DNA from: Mycobacterium sherrisii
GTDB taxonomy: Bacteria; Actinomycetota; Actinomycetes; Mycobacteriales; Mycobacteriaceae
Reading direction: 5' to 3'
NCBI RefSeq assembly: GCF_002102355.1
Contig: NZ_LQPT01000092.1
Coordinates: forward strand, 46,707 to 110,706
DNA: 64,000 nt
The position numbers were made by a program, and so were the translations under genes. Under the pieces are notes generated by a model that was given only the letters and a program-made list of their open reading frames with translations, did no database searches and had not been told where the DNA came from. Below are positions 56,398 through 64,000 of the stretch, piece by piece (position 1 is the first letter of the stretch; each line of letters opens with the position of its first letter).

Positions 56398-57853
56398 CGC
56401 GGCGCCCGAAGAACGAACCCTCGCCCAGCTGCGTGCCACTGGCGTAGCCCTTGCCGTCCTGGGCGATGTTGGACGCGCACGCCGCGGCCGCATAGAGGCC
56501 CGGCACCACGGTGCCGTCGGCCCGCAGCACCTCGCCATCCACCGAGGTGGCCAGCCCGCCGATGGTGAACCCCGAATACATGGCCCGCCCCAACGACAGG
56601 TCGAAGACCGCCCAGGGCCCATGGTCTTGGGGCGCAAGGAATTCCGGCTGCTTATGAAAATCCGGATCCTCGCCATTGGCCGCGAATTCGTTGTAGCGAT
56701 CCAGCGTCGCCGCGAGGTTGCCGCTGGGAATGCCCAGCGCCTCCTCCATTTCGGCGATGGTCTCGTAGCCGTCCAGGAATCGGATCAACGGCATCTCGGG
56801 CATCTCGGTGTGCGCCTCATCGACGATCAAGTATGCGGTCTGGTCCGGCTGCTCCAACACGAACGCCGAGGTGCGCGAGTGATAGGAGTCCTCGGTGACA
56901 AACCGCTTGCCCTCCTTGTTGACGATCACACCCGTGAGCAGCACGGCGGGTGGATAGGCCGCCGCGGTGATGAACAGCTCATCCATGTACTTGGCCGCGC
57001 CGCCCGCCGACATGCCCATCCGAATGCCGAGCCCGTCGTCGTTGGGGTTGCCCAGGATGTAGGGCGCCACGGTGCCGTGGTGCTTGGTCTTCCGCTCCTG
57101 AGCCAGCGCGGGCGTGTGCTCGGCCACCATCTCCGCGTTCATCGCGAAACCGCCCGCGGCAATGATCACCGACTTTGCTTTGATCGCACCGGTTTCGGCG
57201 AAATGCTTCCACACGACACCGACCACCGCGCCGTTGTCGTCGAGGACCAGATTCGTCGCCCCGGTCTCGTAGCGCACTTGCACACCCAGATCGGCGGCCC
57301 GCTTGACCAGCAGGTCGATGACCATCGCCGCGCCGCCCAGTTCGCCCGGCACCGGCACCGAGTGCCCGCGCGGTGCCGGCTTGGCCTGTTCGCAGAAAGG
57401 CCACACCTTTTCGTTGCCGGTGTAGCTCAGGCCCTCGGTCCCCGGCGGCACGACCACCTTGCCGGGGTAGTAGCTGCGCTCGAACTGGAAGCCCAACTCC
57501 TCCAGCCAGTTGAAATGCTCGACGCTCCCGTCACAATAGGCGCGAATCTTTTGGTGGTCGGGTTCGCGCGACACCGCGACCAAGTACTTGTACATCTCTT
57601 CGGGCGTGTCGTCGTGCCCGGTGGCCTGCTGTACCGCCGTGCCCCCGCCCAAGTAAAAGTGGCCGCCCGCCATCGCGGTGGTGCCACCGGCGGCGGCGGC
57701 GCGTTCGAGAACCACTACCCGCGCACCCGCGGCCGCGGCGCTCACCGCTGCGCATCCGCCCCCGATGCCGAAGCCGATGACCAGGACGTCGACGTCATCC
57801 GACCAGGACGGCACACTGTCGGCGGGAACCGTTGCTGGAATTTCGGTGCTCAT
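56360..57853 (-). CDS. FAD-dependent fumarate reductase/ketosteroid dehydrogenase-like flavoprotein
   Basis: A 497-residue FAD_binding_2 family oxidoreductase. It has the FAD fold VDVLVIGFGIGGGCAAVSAAAAG and ERAAAAGGTTAMAGGHFYLGGG at the N-terminus, and GFTIGGLATSVDGEVLRADG with GLYAAAACASNIAQDG near the end. This is the arrangement of fumarate reductases and 3-ketosteroid 1-dehydrogenases. ATG 57853 lies about 10 bp after AAGGAGGA; the ATG three codons earlier is too close to it. It matches Rv1817. The last residues (AGAHAAAAAQAR) are encoded by the repeat unit. Substrate unknown. Confidence 0.9.
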   Translation of the reverse strand: MSTEIPATVPADSVPSWSDDVDVLVIGFGIGGGCAAVSAAAAGARVVVLERAAAAGGTTAMAGGHFYLGGGTAVQQATGHDDTPEEMYKYLVAVSREPDHQKIRAYCDGSVEHFNWLEELGFQFERSYYPGKVVVPPGTEGLSYTGNEKVWPFCEQAKPAPRGHSVPVPGELGGAAMVIDLLVKRAADLGVQVRYETGATNLVLDDNGAVVGVVWKHFAETGAIKAKSVIIAAGGFAMNAEMVAEHTPALAQERKTKHHGTVAPYILGNPNDDGLGIRMGMSAGGAAKYMDELFITAAAYPPAVLLTGVIVNKEGKRFVTEDSYHSRTSAFVLEQPDQTAYLIVDEAHTEMPEMPLIRFLDGYETIAEMEEALGIPSGNLAATLDRYNEFAANGEDPDFHKQPEFLAPQDHGPWAVFDLSLGRAMYSGFTIGGLATSVDGEVLRADGTVVPGLYAAAACASNIAQDGKGYASGTQLGEGSFFGRRAGAHAAAAAQAR

Positions 57854-57902
57854 CGGCGCCATTCCTCCTTATCGCTGCGTGCTGCGTCGTCGTTGGGGCG
57901 TC

Positions 57903-58406
57903 TCACCGCTGCTGCTCCTGTTTGATGTAGGCGTAGAACGCCTTCATGTCGGGCGAGATGTAGGCGATCTCCAGGTACGGGACCCCGCCCTGTGGGGCCG
58001 AGACGTAAGCGAATTGAATCCCGCCCGGCATCACGCCCTGCTGCACCACCGCGGCGCCCCGGGTGGCGGCCTCGGCCAGCGCCGCCGCGAAGTGCTCGGG
58101 GGTGTCGGCTTCGACACAGATGTGGTGCAAACCCGGCCCGGACTCACGCAGAAAGTCACTATAGACGTTCTCACCGCGGACCGGCTCGATGAGTTCGAGC
58201 TGCATGTCGCCGAGATAGCTCAGGGAGATGTGCGCGACGAAGTCGGCGGGCTTGCCACGGTAGCTGCAGACGTCCGGAGCAAAGTGCACGTCCGGAATCC
58301 GCACCCACTTCCGGACGCCTAACAGGCCGGTGAGAGCCTTTTCGGTGGCGGCCAGGTCGGCGGTCACCCACGCGATCTGTATCGGCGACTGAACGGGAAG
58401 CGTCAT
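57903..58406 (-). CDS. VOC-family (glyoxalase-fold) protein
   Basis: A 167-residue vicinal-oxygen-chelate protein with two beta-alpha-beta-beta-beta modules: IQIAWVTADLAATEKALTGLLGVRKW and GPGLHHICVEADTPEHFAAALAEAA. Candidate metal residues are His in DVHFAPD and LHHICVE and Glu in LELIEP and YLEIAYI. The layout resembles methylmalonyl-CoA epimerase and aromatic dioxygenases; the substrate is unknown. ATG 58406 begins the first strand. It lies just upstream of the flavoprotein gene on the same strand, so the two may be one operon. Confidence 0.88.
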   Translation of the reverse strand: MTLPVQSPIQIAWVTADLAATEKALTGLLGVRKWVRIPDVHFAPDVCSYRGKPADFVAHISLSYLGDMQLELIEPVRGENVYSDFLRESGPGLHHICVEADTPEHFAAALAEAATRGAAVVQQGVMPGGIQFAYVSAPQGGVPYLEIAYISPDMKAFYAYIKQEQQR

Positions 58407-58553
58407 CGCTTGGCAGGATAGCCCAGGCTGCCGGCGGCCAGAAGGGGACGTAAATTCTTTGCCGCGCGCCAACCCTCTGGCACCGGCAGGCCAAGGGTGA
58501 ACACGTTCTAATTTGTCGCGCCAGGCGGGTTCCCGGGGGTAATCACGGTTGGG

Positions 58554-59255
58554 TCAGTGCTGGGCCAGCATCTCCACCAGCAGCCGCAGCTGGGTGTCGA
58601 AGACGGCTTCCGGATCGGTCAGCGTGCCGGCACCGTACTGGCCGAACACCTCGAGGCTGATCGCGCCCAGCACCCCCGCCCAGAACACGAAGCATTTGGC
58701 CATGACCGCGTCGTCGCCAGGAAAGCCGAACTCGTGCCGGATTCGGTCGAAATCCGACGACATCGGTTGTGGCACAACGACACTCGTCAGTCGTATATCG
58801 CCGGTGGTGATTCCCGCGGCGATCGCGTCGAAGATGGCGCCGATCACCCGGGTGCCCACCGCGACGGTGCGCTCGGGCGGTGCGTGATATCCGGGGACCG
58901 GGCTGCCGTAGAGCAGGGCCCACTGCGCGGGATGCGCGACGGCCCAGCGCCGCGCGGCGCGTGCGATGGCGACGATGTCGTCGCTCCACAGTTCACCCTG
59001 GGTGTCGCGAGCGCGGTCCACAGTGTCGGCGAGGTCGGAGTAAGCGTCGACCAGTAGCAGGGTCAGCAATTCGTCGCGGCTGGCCACGTACCGATACACG
59101 GCCGAGGAGACCATGCCCAGGTCCCGTGCGATGGCGCGCAGCGACAGCCCGGCGGCGCCGCGGTCGGCCAGGTGATGCCGTCCCAGCTCGACGATGCGCG
59201 TCTGGACCTGCTCCCGCGTCTGCTGGCGTTTGCCCACACCGCCAGTCTGGCACAA
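58554..59255 (-). CDS. TetR-family regulator (Rv1816-like)
   Basis: A 233-residue TetR regulator. The recognition region is LSLRAIARDLGMVSSAVYRYVASRDELLTLLLVDAY (about residues 37-72) and the ligand domain has PGYHAPPERTVAVGTRVIGAIFDAIAAG. It begins MCQTGGVGKR, as in the M. tuberculosis orthologue; a GTG seven codons in is an alternative. Rv1816 is associated with control of a membrane or lipid gene nearby and with resistance phenotypes, but the sequence here shows only a generic regulator. It diverges from the nitroreductase-like gene. Confidence 0.92.
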   Translation of the reverse strand: MCQTGGVGKRQQTREQVQTRIVELGRHHLADRGAAGLSLRAIARDLGMVSSAVYRYVASRDELLTLLLVDAYSDLADTVDRARDTQGELWSDDIVAIARAARRWAVAHPAQWALLYGSPVPGYHAPPERTVAVGTRVIGAIFDAIAAGITTGDIRLTSVVVPQPMSSDFDRIRHEFGFPGDDAVMAKCFVFWAGVLGAISLEVFGQYGAGTLTDPEAVFDTQLRLLVEMLAQH

Positions 59256-59357
59256 CCGAGAACAGTGCTCTTGCTTTTGCGGACGGCGTGTGGCAGCGTA
59301 TCCAGCAAAGAGAGCAGTGCTCTCTCAATGTGCTGATGCCTGCGGAAAGGGCCCCCG

Positions 59358-59801
59358 ACGTCCACGCGCTACGAAGAACCCAACCGGGCTGCCCGGGCCG
59401 GCAACGCCGTCATTCGATGGCTCGCCGAATCCGGCGTCAGCATCGTCGGGACGCGCGCCCTTCGGGTCCGCGGCCGCAAGACCGGCCAGCCGCGTGGCGT
59501 GGTGGTCAACCTGCTGACCGTCGACGGCGTGGACTACCTGGTCTCCCCGCGCGGCAACACCCAATGGGCACGCAACGTCCGGGCCGCGGGCGAGGTCGAA
59601 ATCGGACCGCGCTGGCGGCGGCAACGTCTGCGGGCCGTCGAGGTCGACGATGCGGCCAAGCCGGAACTGCTGAGGCGCTACCTCGATCGGTGGTTCTGGC
59701 AGGTCAAGGGGTACGTGGGCGGATTGACCCCCGAATCGACCGATCAGCAGTTCAATGCCGCGGCGCCGACGATCCCGGTGTTCGCGCTGGCGTCCCGATG
59801 A
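59358..59801 (+). CDS. Deazaflavin (F420)-dependent nitroreductase-like protein with ACG at expected start
   Basis: About 147 residues of the Ddn/DUF385 split beta-barrel family. GTRALRVRGRKTGQPRGVVVNLL and VDGVDYLVSPRGNTQWARNVRAAG are the F420-binding signature, followed by RYLDRWFWQVKGYVGG. The natural N-terminus would read (M)STRYEEPNRAARAGNAVIRW, but the codon at the Met position (59358) is ACG. GGAAAGGG lies 7 bp before it, and no ATG, GTG or TTG exists in frame until GTG 59499. So the start codon has been lost by one base, or ACG is used, or only a 100-residue form is made. It ends 4 bp before the convergent protease gene. Confidence 0.8.
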   Translation, partial: TSTRYEEPNRAARAGNAVIRWLAESGVSIVGTRALRVRGRKTGQPRGVVVNLLTVDGVDYLVSPRGNTQWARNVRAAGEVEIGPRWRRQRLRAVEVDDAAKPELLRRYLDRWFWQVKGYVGGLTPESTDQQFNAAAPTIPVFALASR

Positions 59802-59805
59802 GGCG

Positions 59806-60483
59806 CTAACCTTCGTTGACGCGGCCGGCGAGATCTTGGTGGACCTGCTCGGAGGTGGTCCGCCAGGACACCGCGGCGGGCAGATCTCCCCACACGCTGT
59901 TGAAGATTCCGACGATCTGCCCGGGTCCACCCGGCGGGGCCAGATACACCGGCCCGCCCGAGTCGCCCGGGTGGCTTTGGACACCGTGCGACATAGTGAA
60001 CCAACCGTTGTTCACGGCCTCGACGGTTCCGCACGTCTCGCCCGTCGACACCCCGAAGTGGCACACCGACTGTCCGGGCGCCACCACGACGCTCGGGCTG
60101 GACACCAGCGGACGTCCGCCCGGCAAGATGTTGTTCGCCGGGATGTTCGGGTCGAGGATGATCGCCTCGTAATCGCTGATCGCTTGGTCCACGGCCACCG
60201 TCGAGCCGCTGGGTGTGTCGTCGCGGAAGGTCGCCAGGTGGCCGATGACGTTGCGGTTCTTGTCGGTGACGACGGTGGCCGAGCCGCTGCGGCAGTGCCC
60301 GGCGGTATAGGCGAGCCGCTGGCCCGGGTCGACGTAACCCAGGGTGCACAACCGATTTTCCTGCAGAATTTCCATGCCCGGGTACACCGTGACGGGGTCG
60401 GCGTGGGCGGCCGGCAGGCCGGGGCCGAAGCCCAGCACGGCAAGAGACGCGGCGGCGACGCGAAAAGCCAGGCGAAACATCAT
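59806..60483 (-). CDS. Secreted trypsin-like serine protease (Rv1815-like)
   Basis: A 225-residue exported protein with a Sec signal peptide ([20 protein letters not shown], cleavage near AHA-DP) and a trypsin-fold domain. The triad is visible as His in TAGHCRSG, Asp in [13 protein letters not shown], and Ser in [11 protein letters not shown]. Paired cysteines (CTLGY/GHC and VCHFG/ETC) suggest disulfides. ATG 60483 has GGAG 7 bp upstream; the longer frame is unsupported. It matches Rv1815. Substrates are unknown; related mycobacterial proteases act in the envelope under stress. Confidence 0.92.
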   Translation of the reverse strand: MMFRLAFRVAAASLAVLGFGPGLPAAHADPVTVYPGMEILQENRLCTLGYVDPGQRLAYTAGHCRSGSATVVTDKNRNVIGHLATFRDDTPSGSTVAVDQAISDYEAIILDPNIPANNILPGGRPLVSSPSVVVAPGQSVCHFGVSTGETCGTVEAVNNGWFTMSHGVQSHPGDSGGPVYLAPPGGPGQIVGIFNSVWGDLPAAVSWRTTSEQVHQDLAGRVNEG

Positions 60484-60590
60484 GGACGGACTCCGTTTCT
60501 CCGTCGAGGCCGACGCGGGCGTCGACCACAAGTTGAGATTACGTCGTTACTGTTTCGACATCGGTCTGTTCGCCGCAGCCGGGGCCGGCG

Positions 60591-61535
60591 TTACATCGAC
60601 GTGGCCAGGCGCACGCTTGCGTCGGGCCGAGCGGTCGGGCGCGGCGTCCAGCCCGGCGGCCCGAACACGTAGCCCAGCCGGTCACGTAACCGGTCCGCCG
60701 AGCGCCAATCCCGCGCGATCGCGACGTACTCGTGGGTCTGCAGGGTCCAGATGTTGAAGGTGTCCACCTGTTTGGTGAGGCCGTAGTGCGGACGGAACAC
60801 CTCGGCCTGGAAGCTGCCGAAGATTCGGTCCCACAGGATGAAGATCCCGCCGTAGTTCTTGTCCAGGTAGAGCTGGTCCATGCCGTGGTGGACCCGGTGG
60901 TGCGACGGGGTGTTGAAGAGGAACTCGATCGGGCGCGGCAATTTGTCGATGCGCTCGGTGTGCACCCAGTACTGGTAGATCAGGTTCAGCGACCAGCTGA
61001 AGAACACCATCCACGGCGGAAGCCCCAACAGCGGCAGCGGGATCCACAGCAGGATCTCGCCGCTGTTGTTCCACTTTTGCCTCAGCGCGGTGGCGAAGTT
61101 GAAATATTGGCTGGAGTGGTGGGCCTGATGTGTCGCCCAGACCAGCCGCACCCGGTGGGCGATGCGGTGATAGAGGTAATACAGCAGGTCGACGCCCAGA
61201 ATCGCGACGACCCACGTGTACCACCGGTTTACCGGTAGGTGCCAAGGCGCCAGGTAGGTGTAGATCGCCGCGTACCCCAACAGTGCCAGCGCCTTCCACC
61301 CGCCGGTCGTGGCGATCGACACCAGCCCCATCGAGATGCTCGCGATTGAGTCGCGGGTCAGACAGGACCTCGACGCTGGGCGGGCGGTGTGGTTTGCTGC
61401 CTGCTCGAGGCGCTCCAGCTTGCGCGCCGCGGTCCACTCGAGAGTCAGCAGCAGCAGGAAGAATGGGATCGCGAACAGCACGGGATCCCGCATCTGCGGC
61501 GGCAGCCCGGACCAGAACCCGGTGACGGCATTCAC
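60591..61535 (-). CDS. erg3: Sterol desaturase/fatty acid hydroxylase family membrane protein
   Basis: A 314-residue di-iron membrane enzyme. The histidine clusters HRIAH, HQAHHSS and HHRVHHG (about residues 121-230) form the Fx-HxxxH/HxxHH pattern of the ERG3/fatty-acid-hydroxylase superfamily, set between hydrophobic helices (DPVLFAIPFFLLLLTLEW, WYTWVVAILGVDLLYYLY, PLPLLGLPPWMVFFSWSLNLIY). It corresponds to Rv1814, annotated erg3 (C-5 sterol desaturase). Mycobacteria do not make sterols, so the true lipid substrate is open. An acidic-patch-free C-terminal tail is not conserved in the family. Confidence 0.88.
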   Translation of the reverse strand: MNAVTGFWSGLPPQMRDPVLFAIPFFLLLLTLEWTAARKLERLEQAANHTARPASRSCLTRDSIASISMGLVSIATTGGWKALALLGYAAIYTYLAPWHLPVNRWYTWVVAILGVDLLYYLYHRIAHRVRLVWATHQAHHSSQYFNFATALRQKWNNSGEILLWIPLPLLGLPPWMVFFSWSLNLIYQYWVHTERIDKLPRPIEFLFNTPSHHRVHHGMDQLYLDKNYGGIFILWDRIFGSFQAEVFRPHYGLTKQVDTFNIWTLQTHEYVAIARDWRSADRLRDRLGYVFGPPGWTPRPTARPDASVRLATSM

Positions 61536-61597
61536 ACGGATAGGTTACGACGGTCGGTCGCGGATGCCGCCGCCCCGACGGATTCAGGGGTGCATAC

Positions 61598-62791
61598 GTG
61601 GCCGCTGTGCTGGTGGTCGGGGCCGGATTCGCGGGGCTTTGGGCGGCGCTTGGCGCGGCTCGCCGACTCGACGAACTCGGGGTGCCCGCGGGACGCGTCG
61701 ACATCACGGTGCTGAATCCGAAACCATTTCACGACATCCGGGTCCGCAACTACGAGGCGGATCTGAGCCCGTGCCGTATCCCGCTCGCCGACCTGCTCGA
61801 TCCGGTCGGGGTGGCGCACGTCGCCGCCGAGGTGACCGCGATCGACGTCGACGCGAAGACGGTGGGTACGTCGGCCGGTGCGACGTTCCGCTACGACCGG
61901 CTGGTGCTGGCGGCGGGCAGCCGCGTGGTCAAGCCCGCCATCCCCGGGCTGGCCGACTTCGGCTTCGACGTCGACACCTATGACGGAGCCGACGCGCTGC
62001 GACGGCATCTGCACCGGCTTGCCGGTGCGGCTGTGACGTCCGCGGCGGCGACGGTCGTCGTCGTGGGAGCCGGGCTGACCGGTATCGAGGTGGCCTGCGA
62101 ACTGCCGAACCGGTTGCGCGCGTTGTTCCCGCGGGTGGCCCCGCGGGTGATACTGGTCGACCACAACCCTGCGGTCGGATCCGGGATGGGCGCCTCGGCG
62201 CGACCGGTCATCGAACAGGCGTTGTCCGACAACGGGGTCCAGACCAGGACGGCAGTGACCGTCACCGCGGTCAGTCCGGGTGGGGTATCGCTGTCGTCGG
62301 GCGAGCGGCTCGAGGCGGCCACCGTGGTGTGGTGCGCCGGGGTACGGGCCAACCCGTTGACCGGGCAGCTGCCGGTGGCGTGCGACCAGCTCGGCCGGCT
62401 ACCGGTCGACGATTATCTGCGGGTGCTTGGTGTCGAGTCGGTGTTCGCCGCCGGTGACGTGGCGGCCGCCCGCATGGACGACGAGCACCTGTCGGTGATG
62501 TCGTGCCAGCACGGCCGGCCGATGGGCCGCTACGCGGGCTACAACGTGATCGGCGACCTGCTGGACGAGCCGATGCTGGCGCTGCGGATCCCTTGGTACG
62601 TCACGGTTCTCGACCTCGGCCCCGCGGGCGCCGTCTACACCGAAGGGTGGGATCGCCAGGTGATCGCCACGGGTGAGGACGCCAAGACGACCAAACGCAC
62701 CATCAACGCCGAGCGGATTTATCCCCCCCTGACCGGCGTGCGGGCCGACCTGCTGGCCGCCGCCGCGCCGGCACTGCAGGCCCGTCCATAG
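61598..62791 (+). CDS. NDH-2-like pyridine nucleotide-disulphide oxidoreductase (Rv1812c-like)
   Basis: A 397-residue FAD/NAD(P)H oxidoreductase from GTG 61598. It has GAGFAGLWAALGAARRL for FAD and VVVVGAGLTGIEVACELPNRL for NAD(P)H, with FAAGDVAAARMDD closing the flavin site. It resembles ndh at 857 but lacks the hydrophobic C-terminal membrane helix, so it is probably soluble or only loosely membrane bound. It matches Rv1812c (about 400). It diverges from the desaturase gene and converges on mgtC 3 bp away. Electron acceptor unknown. Confidence 0.9.
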   Translation: MAAVLVVGAGFAGLWAALGAARRLDELGVPAGRVDITVLNPKPFHDIRVRNYEADLSPCRIPLADLLDPVGVAHVAAEVTAIDVDAKTVGTSAGATFRYDRLVLAAGSRVVKPAIPGLADFGFDVDTYDGADALRRHLHRLAGAAVTSAAATVVVVGAGLTGIEVACELPNRLRALFPRVAPRVILVDHNPAVGSGMGASARPVIEQALSDNGVQTRTAVTVTAVSPGGVSLSSGERLEAATVVWCAGVRANPLTGQLPVACDQLGRLPVDDYLRVLGVESVFAAGDVAAARMDDEHLSVMSCQHGRPMGRYAGYNVIGDLLDEPMLALRIPWYVTVLDLGPAGAVYTEGWDRQVIATGEDAKTTKRTINAERIYPPLTGVRADLLAAAAPALQARP

Positions 62792-62794
62792 CCC

Positions 62795-63505
62795 TCAGTC
62801 CGGCTGCACTTCGTCGGCGGCGTACCACTGCACCGCGCGAACTCCGGGCTGCAGCGACAGCTCGGCGACCAGCCGCTCGAGCTTGGTCGGGGTGTGGCCG
62901 TCGACGAGTACGTGCGCGGTCAGGGTGATCTCGTCGTCGCCGGCATGGCCCGTGTGAATGCCCCGCAGCGTCACGTCGTTGCTGCTGGCGTGCTGGACCA
63001 ACTGGGCGCGGGCATATTTCTCCGCCTTGGGTCGACAGGTCGCCTGCACCAGAAAGGGTTGACGGCCCTCGTCGTCCTCGGTGTTGTCGTCGTGGTCGAT
63101 CACCCGGCCCAGCGGCCGGCCCACCAGGTGGATCACGATCACGGTGCCGGTGGCGATCAAGGTGAACAGGAGATGCCCGGAAGCGGCCAGCACACCTATC
63201 GCCGCCGAGCACCACAGCGTGGCCGCGGTGTTAAGGCCTCGCACGTTCACGCCCTCCCGCAGGATCACCCCACCGCCGAGGAACCCGATCCCGGAAACAA
63301 CGTAGGACGCGACCCTGGTCGGGCTGCTGTCCTCGGTGGCCACGGCGTACAGCACGAACAATGTGGCACCGGCGGCGACCAGCGCATTGGTGCGCAGACC
63401 GGCCCGTCGGGCCCGCCACTGCCGTTCGACGCCGACCAGCGCGCCACACCCCACCCCGACACCCAGGCGGAGCGCGAAATCGGCGACGCTCAGCGTCTGC
63501 GTCAT
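62795..63505 (-). CDS. mgtC: MgtC-family virulence membrane protein
   Basis: A 236-residue inner-membrane protein with MgtC hydrophobic helices: LRLGVGVGCGALVGVERQ, TNALVAAGATLFVLYAV, YVVSGIGFLGGGVILREG and AATLWCSAAIGVLAASGHLL. A cytosolic ACT-like C-terminal domain follows (KYARAQLVQHASSNDVTLRG, LTAHVLVDGHTPTKLERLVAEL). The VERQWRARRAGLRTN loop is the family signature. ATG 63505 has GAGAGGGG upstream. MgtC proteins help survival in low Mg2+ and in macrophages, probably by tuning ATP synthase. It matches Rv1811. Confidence 0.94.
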   Translation of the reverse strand: MTQTLSVADFALRLGVGVGCGALVGVERQWRARRAGLRTNALVAAGATLFVLYAVATEDSSPTRVASYVVSGIGFLGGGVILREGVNVRGLNTAATLWCSAAIGVLAASGHLLFTLIATGTVIVIHLVGRPLGRVIDHDDNTEDDEGRQPFLVQATCRPKAEKYARAQLVQHASSNDVTLRGIHTGHAGDDEITLTAHVLVDGHTPTKLERLVAELSLQPGVRAVQWYAADEVQPD

Positions 63506-63605
63506 GGTGCACCCCTCTCCGTCGGCATGGTTCACGCGGCGCGGCCAGCCAACCACGCCGAGGTGAACAGCAGATGGCCCGCCGGGCGAAGGAGGCGCCC
63601 GGCAG

Positions 63606-63923
63606 CTACCCGGTAGCCAGTTGGCGTGGGCATAGGTATTTGGCCGAGATCGCCACGAATCGGGTTGCTTGTTCGGCGGTCAGCGCCGGGTTGTTCCGCT
63701 GCAAATCATCGACCACCTCGCTGGCGGGTTTGCCGGCGCCCGATCAATCCGCATGCCACTTCTCCGGCAGCGATCGCTTGCCCCGGGTTGGTATAACCGA
63801 TGCCGGCGCCGCGCAAGGTCGCCAGGAAGGCGGTGTCGCTGGATCCCGGCGCGGTGTCGGCATGCGCGGGCGCGGCAAGGACGATCATCGTGCAAACGCC
63901 GAGCGGCGCCAGCTGGTGATCAT
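63606..63923 (-). pseudogene. DUF732 secreted-protein gene with two compensating frameshifts
   Basis: Read on the minus strand from ATG 63923, the frame gives MITSWRRSAFAR and then a stop. The next frame gives the rest of a signal peptide and the DUF732 core (LAAPAHADTAPGSSDTAFLATL, GAGIGYTNPGQAIAAGEVACGL). The original frame resumes near 63760 with GAGKPASEVVDDLQRNNPAL and ends SAKYLCPRQLATG at the stop 63608-63606. The total length is a multiple of three, so one shift cancels the other. Either the gene is dead, or the two indels are sequence errors. The ATG overlaps the stop of the preceding DUF732 gene by 3 bp. Confidence 0.75.
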
Positions 63924-64000
63924 GCTTTGGCGAGTTGTTGTGGGCAGTAGTATTTCGCGGAGATCAGGGCGAAGTTGGATGCCATTTCCATGTCCATGCC
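63920..64000 (-). CDS. DUF732 protein, C-terminal end (5' part outside window)
   Basis: The last 26 codons of a second DUF732 gene: ASNFALISAKYYCPQQLAKA then TGA. It has the family's terminal AISAKYYCPQ-type cysteine motif. It is directly upstream of, and overlaps, the frameshifted paralogue at 63606-63923, so the two form a tandem pair of small secreted proteins of unknown function. Confidence 0.8.
   Translation of the reverse strand, partial: GMDMEMASNFALISAKYYCPQQLAKA

Overview
The window is high-GC DNA from a slow-growing, non-tuberculous Mycobacterium. The gene order matches, from memory, the Mycobacterium tuberculosis H37Rv segment Rv1856c to Rv1810 read backwards: ndh, urease, blaI, gnd1, guaB1, two CNNM proteins, glcB, gcvP, two MerR regulators with garA and gcvH, pgsA2, secA2, ilvG, the BacA-like transporter, a flavoprotein, a TetR regulator, a secreted protease, a sterol-desaturase-like protein, an NDH-2-like protein and mgtC. 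PPE-SVP genes, garA, secA2 and a DUF881/Sbp block make the genus assignment firm; the species cannot be named from the sequence alone.

Layout. 1-3548: end of an SDR gene, ndh, then ureD and ureG on the minus strand. 3549-24068: an accessory island of about 20.5 kb that splits the urease cluster between ureF and ureG. 24069-27055: ureF, ureC, ureB and ureA, minus strand. 27105-39706: thioesterase, a predicted MrsI small RNA with an IdeR box, blaI with an M56 peptidase, gnd1, guaB1, two CNNM transport proteins, glcB and a VWA membrane protein. 39848-54261: an alpha/beta hydrolase, then a long minus-strand block with gcvP behind a tandem glycine riboswitch, the MerR/garA/gcvH signalling block, envelope genes, secA2 and ilvG. 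54358-64000: BacA-like ABC transporter, flavoprotein, regulators, secreted protease, lipid enzyme, mgtC and two DUF732 genes, one broken.

The island is the most unusual part. It encodes a 2-oxoglutarate/Fe(II) oxygenase, two APC permeases, a nitrilase-type amidase, an M24 hydrolase, a creatininase-type amidohydrolase, a GlnT-like glutamate-amine ligase, a long ureohydrolase of the agmatinase/guanidinase class, LacI and TetR regulators, and two tandem PPE pairs. The ureohydrolase would release urea beside the genes that hydrolyse urea. This suggests a nitrogen-scavenging system for guanidino or amine compounds feeding urease; the substrates are inferred, not shown. A roughly 80-bp element (two GAAAC boxes one helical turn apart, a conserved 14-mer, and a CTATC-N4-GATAG dyad) occurs both in front of the enzyme operon and in front of the first PPE pair. 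It ties the PPE proteins, which may act as outer-membrane uptake channels, to the catabolic genes.

Smaller points include PPE genes that are chimeric by gene conversion, a nitroreductase-like gene whose expected start codon reads ACG, a DUF732 gene with two compensating frameshifts, a 46-bp tandem repeat made from the 3' end of a flavoprotein gene, and a MIRU-like tandem repeat between secA2 and pgsA2.
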